Assembly: GCA_910589415.1 (NCBI GenBank)
Contig: OU342630.1
Coordinates: 69,808,186-69,872,185 of the forward strand
Reading direction: 5' to 3'
Source: Malachius bipustulatus
Lineage: Eukaryota; Arthropoda; Insecta; Coleoptera; Melyridae
Length of the DNA stretch: 64,000 nt
Below, in pieces: positions 11,812-22,412 of this stretch (position 1 is its first letter; each line of letters starts with the position of its first letter). The notes below the pieces were generated by a model that was given only the letters and a program-made list of their open reading frames with translations, did no database searches and had not been told where the DNA came from. Made by a program: the position numbers and the translations under genes.

Positions 11812-12225
11812 TGACCGCCAAAAAGTTGGCATCATATGGGGAAAATTTTTATTTTTGACTTGTCAAAAAAACTTCGTTACTTTTATTACTCTCAGAAAAT
11901 GTAAAAAAACGTCAGACGGAGGTGACAAAAAATACAGATTTGAGGGCGTTTGACACCCCATTAGCACTGTCCCAGCCGTCTGACGAATCACATATACTTC
12001 ATCTATGAACTTCAAACAGGTATTACGTAAATTTTCAGCCGGAGGTGAACATTTTTTGAGCAATTTTTTCTACTTTGAGCCGTCTGACGTATCTTTTCAG
12101 GGGTTTTGAGTTGAATCCCTGTGAATTACATCTTTTGATGGTTTCGCCAACCACCTCAAATTCCAGCAACAAAATTCCAGCCGGAGGTACGATCATAGCA
12201 CCTAGCGGCCGTCAGCTCACCGTCT
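11812..12225. repeat. Array of alternating GCCGTCTGACG / GCCGGAGGT motifs
   Basis: Five short GC-rich words stand out in AT-rich DNA: CGTCAGACGGAGGTGAC (11910), AGCCGTCTGACG (11974), CAGCCGGAGGTGAAC (12036), AGCCGTCTGACG (12078) and AGCCGGAGGTACG (12179). The first contains the inverse of the second, so hairpins could form. The outer parts (GACCGCCAAAAAGTTGGC near 11814 and CACCTAGCGG near 12200) may be weak inverted ends. Probably a non-coding repeat element of unknown class. Confidence 0.5.
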
Positions 12226-12572
12226 ATTTGTTGAAGTTCAAAAAAAAATCTAATTTCTTATTTATAATTTAATTCTTTATGATTAATAATTAATTAGGTA
12301 CCTCTCATTACTATAATAGACTACAATAAATTTATTTTTCTTAAGAATCGCTTAAAGCCACAAACGCAACAGAGCAAAAAAGTTGTTCCAGATTTATATG
12401 AACGAGTGGAATTGACAGTTACAGAGTTACAGAAGTTGTCCCAAATTTATTTGAACAGAACTACACATCTGTTCGTGCGCCAGTTTTTTCATACACTCAA
12501 GTAGTAATACACTCAAGAGGAAATTCGCGATTTGCTGAACAAAATAAAAAAAAAAAGATGAATGGGTAAGGC
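12226..12572. other. Intergenic, no gene seen
   Basis: AT-rich spacer with no supported feature. Confidence 0.5.
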
Positions 12573-12731
12573 CCGTATTCATCAATAAATATAACCCCTG
12601 GGGTTACATTTTGGAACATGTGATTGGTTTAAAATTCGTAGCGTTCGTAGGCTTTGAGCATTAGACCAATCAGCTGTCAGAAAATTCAAAATATAACCCC
12701 AGAGTTATATTTTGAAGTTTGATGAATACGG
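12573..12731. mobile_element. Small MITE, family D (~160 bp)
   Basis: Ends CCGTATTCATCAA and TTGATGAATACGG are inverse. Inside, ATATAACCCCTGGGGTTA near 12587 is mirrored by TATAACCCCAGAGTTATA near 12693. No coding capacity. A second copy, split by another element, is at about 42240-42850. Confidence 0.8.
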
Positions 12732-12959
12732 ACATAAGTGTCATGGATCTGCGACAGAGCTCTACTACAGTCCCGAGCTTTCGACAATACAATTCGTAGT
12801 ATAAATTACTAATAACATTGCAAGGGTAAGAATAAATATTTTCTGCTATTAATAAAAAAGCTCATTACATTACTCTAAACTCTGATAGATGCAGTCTAGT
12901 TTTGGTTATTTATATTTAGCAATTGCAAACTTGTTTAAATTGCTTTTTAATGGGTTTGT

Positions 12960-12971
12960 AAAAGCTTTATA
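12960..12971. repeat. Target-site duplication, left copy
   Basis: AAAAGCTTTATA, repeated exactly at 18637-18648. These two 12-bp copies bound the LINE at 12972-18636. Confidence 0.93.
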
Positions 12972-13492
12972 CCTGTGTGGTTGAGGTACCCATCAGGCGC
13001 GTCCCAGGTGGCGGATAGGGAACGGCCTCACAGTGATCGATAGTGAGTGAGGTTAGCAGCGGTGATAGAGCTCGTCGGATTTAAAACTCCAGACTGGCAG
13101 CTTAAAGCCCTGCCGCGGACCACCTCCCCCAACCTAGTTGTCGTGTCGTGACTAAAGGGTTAGCACAGGGGTTTCTTACGGCGCCGGAGAACGTCTAATT
13201 GTTGACTATCCGTTAAACCGTATCTTTCTGCTGCCGTGGACATGTCTCGCGAGCAGAGAGATGTGGGGGTTTTGGCTTAACCGCCTGAACCAAGAGGAGA
13301 CAACCTCATCAAAAACCTAAATCCTAAAGCGGAGGTCCAGGCCGATAGGATGCGTGGCTGGATAGGAGACCAGTCTCTACTGGACCTAACCTCGGGGCAC
13401 CGGGCGAAACCCCGTTGTACATAGCCTCCCCATTCCATGCAGGGCTCTGGTTTCGGGGAACATCATTTTCCCTAGCTTCTCGTGGGAACCAC
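12972..13492 (+). promoter_or_regulatory. 5' UTR / presumed internal promoter of the LINE
   Basis: A GC-rich leader of about 520 bp with no long ORF of its own. LINEs of this type are transcribed from promoters within their 5' UTR (known for the group). No specific promoter motif was identified here. Confidence 0.5.
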
Positions 13493-14827
13493 ATGGAACC
13501 TAACAAGAACTTTAGCTCCGACGAGGGGAGCCATACCCTCGATCTCCCGGAAACGGAAGAACTAATGGAGATTGGTACCAATCCGACTCCAAATAACAGT
13601 CCGACCCCGGAAGATCGGGAAAGGGTGACGTTAAAGTCCCCAATCCCCGAATCTACGGGTCAGGAAAAACTCTTGACTGAAGAGGGGTCCGATAAGACGG
13701 ACCCTTCTTCAACAAGAAAACCACGACTATCCGGAGCCGCAAGGAAACGGCTTAGTCGTATGTTAAAAAGCGGGACTGACTACCAGACCGCTTTGAAAAC
13801 AGTCCTCGACGAACGTGACGCAGCCGGATCAATGGGGAGGGGCTCAACCCCCCCAGAACGATCCGTCACTGCGAAGCGCGGGAGGTCGGAGGAAAGCACT
13901 CCAACTGAACAGAGGCCAAAAAGGCCCTGCGAGGAAGGAGCTGATAAGTTGTCATATGGGGACGCTGCCGCGGGTGTACGGGTTGGGATTATCCACCCAG
14001 ACCATCCGAGGGCGTCCCTGAGTGACGAGCAACTGGGCACTGTGCAGAGGTCAATCCTGACCGCTGTAGAGGAAATCCCAGACGGCGGGCCAGAGGTCAG
14101 ATTCGAGCATTGCTCGAAACGGCCTGGATGGCTACTCATTACCTGCGCCGGGGAGAGGGCCGCCAACTGGTTGGAGGCTTCAGTTAATGACCTTAAACCG
14201 TGGGAGGGCGCTCTCCTAAAAGCGGTGAGAGGTGATGAGATCCCCAAACCTCACATCTGTGTGGCCTTCATCCCGGATGATGACGAAAATCGCCTCACTC
14301 CGGATAGGGTGCTCACTAGGCTGAGGAAAATGAACACGGTTCTGAACACGCGGGAGTGGATTGTTCTACACCGCGAAAATTCGGGACCAGGTCAAACATG
14401 GACCTTCGCCGTCGACGAAGCGTCCATGAAAGGACTTGAAGGGCTAGGGTTCCGACCCTACTTCGGTCTCAATGGGAGGGTGCTTTTCCGCCCTAAGATC
14501 CGAGGTGGGGGAATAGCCCAAAAAGCCCCTCCAAATGAAGGTCTGATAAGAGACCGGGCCCCCCCGAAGGTGAGCGAAAAACCGCCCCTTCTGGCAGGGG
14601 AGCACCCAAATCAAGCTGCCTTGGCAGGGCCGTCCGAGATGCGGGTTGCCCCAGATCAGAGCGGCCGCAAACCGCCTGGTAGGGGGACAGCCCCTCCTCG
14701 GCCTGGGCCGTCAGGGCACAAATACAAGGGGGGGAAGGGAAAAATGAACCGCCCCCCCAGACAGAAAGAAAGCTCTGGTGCTACCGGGAAGGACAAATCC
14801 GCCCGGCCTGCACCAGAAAAGAAATAA
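13493..14827 (+). CDS. LINE ORF1, gag-like RNA-binding protein
   Basis: The first ORF of the LINE, 444 residues from the ATG at 13493. The frame is open upstream to about 13415, but only through a TTG, so the ATG is preferred. The N-terminal third is acidic and Ser/Pro/Thr-rich. A conserved-looking block KPRLSGAARKRLSRML follows near residue 95, then a globular region (about residues 185-345) with alternating hydrophobic strands, and a C-terminal tail rich in Pro, Gly, Lys and Arg. The globular part resembles insect LOA-type ORF1 proteins that I recall as carrying a DUF4780-like domain (from memory, not checked). There is no CCHC zinc knuckle, unlike many R1 or Jockey ORF1s. The probable role is to bind the element's RNA and form the ribonucleoprotein. 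It ends 27 nt before ORF2, with no frame overlap. Confidence 0.9.
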   Translation: MEPNKNFSSDEGSHTLDLPETEELMEIGTNPTPNNSPTPEDRERVTLKSPIPESTGQEKLLTEEGSDKTDPSSTRKPRLSGAARKRLSRMLKSGTDYQTALKTVLDERDAAGSMGRGSTPPERSVTAKRGRSEESTPTEQRPKRPCEEGADKLSYGDAAAGVRVGIIHPDHPRASLSDEQLGTVQRSILTAVEEIPDGGPEVRFEHCSKRPGWLLITCAGERAANWLEASVNDLKPWEGALLKAVRGDEIPKPHICVAFIPDDDENRLTPDRVLTRLRKMNTVLNTREWIVLHRENSGPGQTWTFAVDEASMKGLEGLGFRPYFGLNGRVLFRPKIRGGGIAQKAPPNEGLIRDRAPPKVSEKPPLLAGEHPNQAALAGPSEMRVAPDQSGRKPPGRGTAPPRPGPSGHKYKGGKGKMNRPPRQKESSGATGKDKSARPAPEKK

Positions 14828-14854
14828 CCCCTCCCCCCTCACCCCATACCCTTC

Positions 14855-17800
14855 ATGTGCCTAACATCCCAATCTACCACCCAATTTCCCCTCCACAATT
14901 CCCACATAAAATGTATACAACTCAACCTCCAACATGCCACAGCAGCAAGTTATGTTCTTGGCAGGAGGTTCATAAGAGAGCAATTTGACATTGCGCTACT
15001 CCAGGAACCATGGCTGGACAAGTCTGGCAAAATAAGAGGCCTGGGAAACTTATCTGCCAAGGTGATAGCAGTCGGCTCGGAGCATTCGCCGAGAGCCTGC
15101 ATCTTGGTGAAGAACAACTTAAACTTCTATGTCCTTTCAGACTACTGCGCCCGAGACATTACGACAGTCAAAGTTACTCTCCCGGTGGGGAACAGCAGAA
15201 CGGAATTAATCGTCTGCTCAGCATACTTCCCGGGAGATAGATCTGCCGAACAACCTCCTCCTACAATAGTGCGAAATCTGGTCGCCTATTGTCGTGGGAA
15301 CAACTTACAACTTATCGTTGGATGTGACGCAAACTCGCACCACCTAGCTTGGGGGAGCACGGACATCAACGAAAGAGGTGAGTCGCTTTATAACTTTATA
15401 ATAGGTGAAAAACTTATTGTGAATAACATCGGCTCCAAACCAACCTTCGTCACAAAAAATAGACAGGAGGTACTAGATATAACATTCAGCTCAAACTTTA
15501 TAAGCAATAGGATAACCAACTGGCAGGTATCCTCTGAACCTTCCTGTTCAGACCATAGACAAATAGTGTTCGACATCGAAATAGGTCATAGACCTATTGT
15601 GGAATATCGTGATCCAAAAAGAACAGACTGGAGCGGATATGAAAAATCCCTCCAGACTGGACTTGAGACCGTTATCCCCACAATAAAAAATCGTGATGAT
15701 ATTGAAATTGCGGCGGAACAAGTCCGGAACGCAATAATATCAGCCTATCACGAAAACTGTCCACCAAAAACGAAGAGAAACGACAGGAAAGTCGACTGGT
15801 GGAACAAAGACCTAGAGAAAAGAAGAAAAGAAGTTCGACGACTCTTCAATCGAGCTAAAGAGATGGGTAACTGGGATGAATACAGAACTAAGCTAACGGA
15901 GTACTACAAAGAGATCAGACGATCTAAAAGAGAGTCCTGGAGAAGGTTCTGCGAGAGCATCCATGATCTGCCTCGCAGCGCCAGAATTCACAAGATTCTC
16001 TCAAGAGATCCGACACAGCCATTTGGCTCGATAAAACGACCAGACGGTTCATTTACGGACTCAGAAAAGGAAACGTTAGAACTCCTAAAGGAAAATCACT
16101 TCCCAGGTAGCTCGCCTCTGTACAATCAGTGGCAGCTGAATTCCGGAGGACGTATAAATCGACCTCAAAAATCGGAATGGAAAGTCTGCCGCTCGATCAT
16201 TACAGCCAAGGCAATTGAAAACGCTGTAAAAACTTTTCAGCCTTTCAAGACACCTGGAGAGGACGGCATCTTTCCTGCCCTATTACAAAGGGGCATAAAG
16301 ATACTGACGTCCTCTCTTATAAAATTATTTAGGGCTAGTCTGGCATGGAACTACATCCCATCCAGCTGGGCGGCAACAAGGGTGGTGTACGTTCCCAAAG
16401 TGGGCCGTACAGAGCCACACCCTAAGTCATTCAGACCCATTAGCCTTACATCCTTTATACTGAAAAGTCTAGAGAGAATACTGGATGTACACATCAGGAG
16501 GAGTGTCTTAGTTTCACACCCTCTGAATGTGCACCAGTATGCCTATCAAGCTGGCAAATCAACCGATTTGGCACTTAATAACCTCGTGGGGAAGATCACC
16601 AAGTCTCTTGACAACAAAGAGATCATGGTGGGAGTCTTCCTCGACATAGAAGGAGCATTTAACAATGCATTACCAAACTCACTGTATGAAGCAGCAGTTT
16701 CCAGAGGAATAGAACCGGTCATAAACGGCTGGATCCGTAATATGCTAGATAGTAGGATGATAACGACCTCGATGGGAGGAGTTGAAGTCAGTTTCAGGCC
16801 GGGGAGAGGGTGCCCACAGGGAGGAGTACTCTCCCCCCTACTATGGACCCTTCTTGTAGACGACCTGCTGGCGATCCTCTCCCTATGGAGAGTTGAAGTT
16901 CAAGCATATGCGGATGACCTTGTAATAATGATCAAAGGAAACTCCGAGAGGACAATATCCAATGTCCTTCAGGAAGTTCTTCAAGTCACGTATCAGTGGT
17001 GCGAGAGGGAGCAGATGTCTGTAAATCCTCGCAAAACTGTTATAGTACCATTCACTAGACGAAAAAGGCTGGAAGACCTTATACCACCTACTCTTCAAGG
17101 AGTAGTTATACCATTTGCGGAGGAGGCTAAATATCTAGGTATCACACTTGATAGGAAGCTACTATGGAACTCCCATCTGGAAAAGATTATCCACAGAGCA
17201 AAGCTCTCCCTATGGAGTTGCAAAAAGATCTGTGGAAGAACTTGGGGCACTGGTCCCAAGCAAATACACTGGATATATGTAACGATCATTAGGCCAATGA
17301 TCGCATATGGCTGTGTAGCTTGGTGGTCCAAAGGCTTACAAGCCTTGGCCAAAATGAAGCTGTCAAGTCTGCAAAGACAAGCATGCCTGGCAATCAGTGG
17401 AGCAATGAGCACCACACCGTCGGTGGCTATGGAAATACTTCTGGACCTTCCTCCACTCCATATATACTTGGAAAGAGAGGCCAGATGGACAACTTACAGA
17501 CTACTACAGGTAGCACGAAGCACACAAATGGCTTGTGTCATGGAACGGACCAGTCTACTGGACGACACTCAAAGTCACAGTCTTCTGGGTATGCCCTCAG
17601 ACATGATGCCATACACAACAAACCACTGCACTGCATACAACGTCCTCTTTCCAAGCAGAGACGAATGGGAGCGTAACTCAAACGACCTCCTCAAAGCAGA
17701 CCTCACGTGGTTTACCGACGGTTCAAAGACTCCAACGGGAGTTGGATCCGGAGCGTACGACGCTGGGTCAAGACGAGAATTCTTTGCAAACCTGGGTCAG

Positions 17801-18541
17801 TACGCAACAATATTTCAGGCAGAAATTTATGCCATTGTACTCAGCGCGCAGATGCTGGTTGAAACGCACTGCACGCAGAAAACAATTAAAATCTTCTCAG
17901 ATAGCCAAGCGGCCCTAAAAGCCCTTTGCTCCATTCGTTGCAATTCCAAACTAGTATGGAACTGTCAAGCAGCACTCAATGAAGTAGCTAAAAACAATAA
18001 CTTGACTCTGGTCTGGATTCCAGGTCACTCCGGCCTTGGAGAGAACGAAATAGCCGACTCTCTGGCTAGAAGAGCAACTGAATCCAAATTTACAGGACCG
18101 GAACCTGCTCTTGGCATATCCTCAAATACTGCCAAAACAACAATAGACACCTGGGCGGAAAACAAGGTACTTCGGTACTGGCAAACTCTACCAGGATTAA
18201 CTCACTCTAAGACCTTCATTGAGGGACCCTCGAGAAACAGAGCTAAAAAGCTACTGGAACTCAAAAGGACTGACCTAAGGGCCCTAATAGGCCTATACAC
18301 AGGACACTGCAAAGTGAACCACCACTTACACAGGATGAATCTAGCCGATAACGCAGAATGTCGCCTGTGTTTGGAGGATGTAGAAACAGCAGAGCATGTA
18401 CTATGCAACTGCCCCGCCTTGGGAAGAACCAGGCACTCAACGTTCGGAAAAGTACTTCTCTCTCCGAGAGACCTGGATACATTCACACCATCTAAGGTCA
18501 TTAGCTTTTTAAAAAGCAGTGGCCTGCTAGAGTGGATGTAA
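14855..18541 (+). CDS. LINE ORF2: endonuclease-reverse transcriptase-RNase H
   Basis: An uninterrupted 1,228-residue polyprotein. Residues about 18-235 form an AP-type endonuclease (Asn24, Glu51 in LLQEPW, GCDANSHH near 160, SDHRQ near 230) that nicks target DNA. The reverse transcriptase follows (about 440-780), with catalytic Asp597 in FLDIEGAF and YADD at 685-688. An RNase H domain has the full set Asp955 (TDGS), Glu990, Asp1016 (SDSQAA) and Asp1068 (NEIADSLAR). A C-terminal knuckle is Cys1169-x2-Cys1172-x8-His1181-x4-Cys1186. All key residues are present, so it should support target-primed reverse transcription. RNase H and domain order favour LOA over R1 or Jockey. Translation probably restarts after ORF1, since only 27 nt separate them. 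Frames on the opposite strand across it are shadows. Confidence 0.96.
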   Translation: MCLTSQSTTQFPLHNSHIKCIQLNLQHATAASYVLGRRFIREQFDIALLQEPWLDKSGKIRGLGNLSAKVIAVGSEHSPRACILVKNNLNFYVLSDYCARDITTVKVTLPVGNSRTELIVCSAYFPGDRSAEQPPPTIVRNLVAYCRGNNLQLIVGCDANSHHLAWGSTDINERGESLYNFIIGEKLIVNNIGSKPTFVTKNRQEVLDITFSSNFISNRITNWQVSSEPSCSDHRQIVFDIEIGHRPIVEYRDPKRTDWSGYEKSLQTGLETVIPTIKNRDDIEIAAEQVRNAIISAYHENCPPKTKRNDRKVDWWNKDLEKRRKEVRRLFNRAKEMGNWDEYRTKLTEYYKEIRRSKRESWRRFCESIHDLPRSARIHKILSRDPTQPFGSIKRPDGSFTDSEKETLELLKENHFPGSSPLYNQWQLNSGGRINRPQKSEWKVCRSIITAKAIENAVKTFQPFKTPGEDGIFPALLQRGIKILTSSLIKLFRASLAWNYIPSSWAATRVVYVPKVGRTEPHPKSFRPISLTSFILKSLERILDVHIRRSVLVSHPLNVHQYAYQAGKSTDLALNNLVGKITKSLDNKEIMVGVFLDIEGAFNNALPNSLYEAAVSRGIEPVINGWIRNMLDSRMITTSMGGVEVSFRPGRGCPQGGVLSPLLWTLLVDDLLAILSLWRVEVQAYADDLVIMIKGNSERTISNVLQEVLQVTYQWCEREQMSVNPRKTVIVPFTRRKRLEDLIPPTLQGVVIPFAEEAKYLGITLDRKLLWNSHLEKIIHRAKLSLWSCKKICGRTWGTGPKQIHWIYVTIIRPMIAYGCVAWWSKGLQALAKMKLSSLQRQACLAISGAMSTTPSVAMEILLDLPPLHIYLEREARWTTYRLLQVARSTQMACVMERTSLLDDTQSHSLLGMPSDMMPYTTNHCTAYNVLFPSRDEWERNSNDLLKADLTWFTDGSKTPTGVGSGAYDAGSRREFFANLGQYATIFQAEIYAIVLSAQMLVETHCTQKTIKIFSDSQAALKALCSIRCNSKLVWNCQAALNEVAKNNNLTLVWIPGHSGLGENEIADSLARRATESKFTGPEPALGISSNTAKTTIDTWAENKVLRYWQTLPGLTHSKTFIEGPSRNRAKKLLELKRTDLRALIGLYTGHCKVNHHLHRMNLADNAECRLCLEDVETAEHVLCNCPALGRTRHSTFGKVLLSPRDLDTFTPSKVISFLKSSGLLEWM

Positions 18542-18636
18542 ATTACTTAGGTATGAGCCACAATAGACCGCTTGGTCGCAGTGGAGGTGTCACTAATCGA
18601 CCCACTCATTATATAACTAAACTAACTAACTAAACT

Positions 18637-18648
18637 AAAAGCTTTATA
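18637..18648. repeat. Target-site duplication, right copy
   Basis: AAAAGCTTTATA, identical to 12960-12971, directly after the CTAA-type tail of the LINE. Confidence 0.93.
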
Positions 18649-19725
18649 TGGTGCCACTAATCTGTTTTAAAATAAACTTCATAAATTACAACGAACTTTA
18701 TTTATATCCCTTCATTCTAGTGACGACCTAGATTAAAATGATGTTATTGCATTAATAATTGAAGCCAGCTTTAAATTATCTAGAAATGTTTAAAACTAAA
18801 TATCTGTTCAGTCACTATACGCCCACGAACCTAACCAACTTTTTCTATAAATAAACATCCCTTTGATTTAAATTACCTTTCTACAATTAAAAATATCTGC
18901 AACAGTTTTCCCCATACCTTCAAAATCGCATACATATAATCTGGGTTTTTCTAAATTAATTAAATTCATTTACATGTTACATGTTACATGCATGTTTTAT
19001 AATCACTTCAGTTACCCTACTATTAATTGTCATGCTAACTATCAAAAAGCTATCATCGATATAGTACAGGCTGTCCACTTTGTTGAATGGGTATGCATGG
19101 CTAACTTCTAAACGGTGAATCTGATAGATACACATACCTAATTTGGATTCTATAATAGAAAAGTTGCTATTCAATGCTGTTCTGTTCTGTATTACTTAAG
19201 AATCTGAAACAAAATTTTGAATTAACTACGCTACGCTGCTAAAATAGCACCCATCTTCTTCATTCTGTTGAATGTTCTTTTTTATAAATATGTCTTTTTG
19301 TATTTTTCCAGCTAGATACCTTTGGCATTTTAAATAATCGAATAAGGTAATATTTAAGCGATATTTAACTACCTAGTTTTAGAATGATTTACAGGTAATT
19401 ACATGTGATGGAACATTTTGGCGGAGGTCATACTTTGATAATGAAAGGCCAAAGGCGCTTTTTGTTGTTGCAATTACATTTCAAAACTACTTCAACTAAT
19501 AAATACGTCATTGATTTTATGATCACAAAAATGAACTATTTCAAAGTGTTGAAACTGACATTGCTGTCATTCGTAAATAAGGTTATTATAACTGATGTTT
19601 ATTACGTCTGACCTCTTAACACAAAATATACAACAAGTACAAAAATTTAAACAAATTTCTTACTAGAAATCATCATCACATTTATTATTATCGACCATAT
19701 CTATATCGACATCCTAATAGATATT
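18649..19725. other. Intergenic, no gene seen
   Basis: AT-rich. An open frame at 19405-19611 (68 codons) has no recognisable family. No complete repeat found. Confidence 0.5.
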
Positions 19726-20130
19726 GGTTGCGTTCAAAGCCGACAGCTGCTGGAAGCAAACCGGAAGTCAACACCGCTGAACGTCACTCTGTTTTGGAAA
19801 GCGCTGCCAGCTGCTGCCAGGGTCATCCAGCTACTGAAATCTACGCTTTTTCAAAACAGCTCTAATGCTGTCGCTGCCTATTCCTTTTTTGACGGTTTTT
19901 AATATAAGGGTTATACGTAGGACCACATACACCCGATACCTACCTAAGAAGATAAGATTAAAAGAACGGTTTTATTTTATCAGCATGTAAGGTAGTAGTT
20001 TGTTTGAACAATTGACAATAATGACAGTTCAGCAGCACAGCTAGTTTTTGACTCGTTCAATAAACACACATCGGCTGTCAAAACAGTGATTTTGCTGTCA
20101 ACTCGGCAGCTGACGGCTTTGAACGCAACC
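19726..20130. mobile_element. MITE, family E (405 bp)
   Basis: The left end GGTTGCGTTCAAAGCCGACA and the right end are inverse for about 26 bp. ATT flanks both ends (19723-19725, 20131-20133), a possible 3-bp target-site duplication. Subterminal CAGCTG words recur on both arms (about 19742, 19809, 20107). No coding capacity. Superfamily uncertain; a 3-bp duplication would suit a Harbinger-like transposase. Confidence 0.75.
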
Positions 20131-21221
20131 ATTGTGTATGGTAGATTAGAATTGCAGCCATCTTTTTATATTTTTGACGTTTTACGTTTCAAAACTAAAG
20201 GTTTCAGTGGTTTGAAACTGTTTTAAAACGATTGAACCAGATTCAATTCTGACGCCATTAACACGAAAATGATATGTTTCGAAATCATAGAAGTGGTTTG
20301 AAACCACTGCAACAAGAAAAAACGCCTCAAGAATTAAATACATTTACTAAGCCATGGCAGCCAAAGCCACATATTGAATTTATTGTTTTCCTACTTCAAA
20401 AGTTATTTCATTTTTTGTAATGTAGAAAAATTATTCCTAATGGCATATAAGCATAGAGGCATATATTAAATCGCTCTCCAGGGCTTACAACTTTAAGAAA
20501 AAATATCACAGCCAACTTGAGTTAAAAACATCTGCATGGAATAGAATATATTTTCAATAATAGTCTCGTTTTTTTCAACATATTTATAGCAATAATTGCA
20601 ATATTACAATTATTATTGTATAAAGATTCAGCAATCAACCTATAAATCTATTCCAGAAAGTTTCTGCTAATTTAACAATTATGTAGTTCGAAGAACTACC
20701 CTGGTTTCCAGGAAATGAAGAGACGTGGAAATATTTCAATGCGCGTTTATATACCTATTTAGTGTCAATAATTACTTGGTGAAGATCAAACACTCTATGA
20801 TTGGTAAATATTTCCGCTTCGTAAGAGTAGAATATCGAAAAACTATTTCAAGAAGTAATTGAATAGAAGACAATAATTATAAGTAATAGTTTTGTAAATT
20901 AAGCTCGTTAGAAGAATAAGGATCTTATTATGGAGATAAAATTAGACGTAAGCTCCCCCAGATCTCGGAAGCAATTTTCAGCTTGTTAATAGGTCTAACT
21001 TGTGAATAAAACTCCTGTTTCTCCATTCTAGAATTCACACCATTGTCTGGTTGGGATACATCGACAAACTAGTTAATCCCTTCCCTTTTATCTTGTTGCA
21101 ATATATTTTATTACTACTTTATCTTGACTAAAGGCGTTCCATATCACATAAAATAAGTAAAATGAGTATTTTATCAGCACCTAAATAATTATACAGATCA
21201 GTAACTCTCCCACTCCGAATA
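20131..21221. other. Intergenic, no gene seen
   Basis: AT-rich. Small palindromic words built on AGTGGTTTGAAACCACT occur at about 20205-20310. No gene recognised. Confidence 0.5.
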
Positions 21222-22105
21222 CAGGACGGTATAGGTTCCTGAAATATCCTGAAAAAACTGAAAAATCGAGATTTCTTATTTTTGCTATATCTTTTTTATT
21301 ATTGGAAATTAATAAATAAATAATCTTTCGTACGCTTACATAAGCCGTTAAGAGCTATCCATCTGACATTTCAAAAATTTTCAAGGCCTACTAGATTCAA
21401 GAGTTTTCACAGTCAACTTTCGTTTTTCTTATGGCCGCCATATTATTTTTTTATGTCGTTCGATATGAAAAAAATAATGGAAACCAAAAATTAATAAACT
21501 TTTTTTTTTTTAATTTTTTTAAAATTTTTATTCTTCTTTTTTCAAAGAAAAACGAAAAAAAAATCGTCGAAAAACGTCAAAATTTGTAAAATAAGCCAAA
21601 ATAGTGCTTGCCTTATGGTTTTTAAATTTATCTATGAAATTCGGTCTTAAAAGTTGTCTTTTTTGTAAAGAAAAAAGAAGAATAAAAAAAATTTTAATTT
21701 ATTTTTTGAAGTTTAACAATTTTTTGTTTTTATGATTTTTTTTATACCGAACAACATAAAAAAACTATATGGTGGCCATAAGAAAAACGAAAGTTGACTA
21801 TGAAAATCCTGAGATCTAGTCGGCTTTGAAAATTTTTGAAATGTCAGATGGGTAGCTTTTGCCGACTTATGTAAGCCCACAAAAAATTATTTATTAATCT
21901 CCAATAATAAAAAAGATATGACAAAAATAAGAAATCTCGATTTTTCAGTTTTTTCAGGATATTTCAGGAACGGCCACAGATATTTTGTATGGCTTGACTG
22001 ATTCGAGATGGCCACAAAATTCGCTTCTTTGGACTTGTTTAACCGACCCTGTATCTGTTAGCGTTAATAGATAGCAATATAGAGAAGGATACATGGTGCA
22101 CCCTG
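21222..22105. mobile_element. Fold-back element, family B, copy 2
   Basis: TA-CAGGACGG at the left and ..GGTGCACCCTG-TA at the right bound an 884-bp inverted repeat. Left arm 21235-21500 (CTGAAATATCCTGAAAAAAC, GGCCGCCATATTATT) mirrors right arm 21720-21980. The right terminus, ending in GGATACATGGTGCACCCTG, is the best preserved of the family and defines it. The left terminus has lost about 150 bp compared with the copy at 4578. Confidence 0.8.
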
Positions 22106-22179
22106 TATAGTACCTATATGGATCAAATACTGCATGATTAAATTTTTTTACACAAAGTCTCTATTACACAGTGCACCAA

Positions 22180-22412
22180 ATTGAACATTAGAGCGCTTGA
22201 GAATGAGAGCTTTTTTGTTGAGGCGAGAGCCGGGACAAAAACTCGTTCGAAAGCACCATAATTTCGCGCTAGAGATGCATCCCTATAACATTTTTTAGAC
22301 AGTTTTATTGAAATAATCGAAAAAATCATTTAAAAATCACAAAAATGACGCAAGCCAATTTATAATTCAAATCTAAGTCGATTGTTGATTTGTTGCTAAG
22401 AAAGCAAATACA
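22180..22412. repeat. Family J repeat, left half of a LINE-interrupted copy
   Basis: CGAAAGCACCATAATTTC onward matches 43527-43680 up to the word AAATACA. There the match breaks off and the LINE tail begins. The other half resumes at 24742. Confidence 0.8.

Larger units (their letters stand above)
12972..18636 (+). mobile_element. Full-length LOA/R1-like LINE retrotransposon
   Basis: A complete 5,665-bp non-LTR retrotransposon: GC-rich 5' UTR (12972-13492), ORF1, a 27-nt pyrimidine-rich gap, ORF2 with AP-endonuclease, reverse transcriptase, RNase H and a CCHC knuckle, then a 95-bp 3' UTR ending in a CTAA-type simple-repeat tail in place of poly(A). Perfect 12-bp flanking duplications and two undamaged ORFs point to a recent insertion. 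Domain order and RNase H suit the LOA clade; R1-like elements are the nearest alternative. Base composition is clearly richer in G+C than the host DNA. Confidence 0.95.

Noticed and set aside
11910..12191. CRISPR-like array
   Set aside because: Repeats are too short, alternate between two words, and spacing is irregular; eukaryotic context.
13780..14247. 155-codon minus-strand frame opposite LINE ORF1
   Set aside because: A shadow of the GC-rich ORF1; no family features and fully overlapped by the recognised coding frame.
17095..17415. Minus-strand frames opposite LINE ORF2 (also near 18202-18501)
   Set aside because: Shadows of the RT-RNase H frame.
12972..18636. Two adjacent host genes instead of a retrotransposon
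   Set aside because: Domain content, target-site duplication and simple-repeat tail are diagnostic of a LINE.
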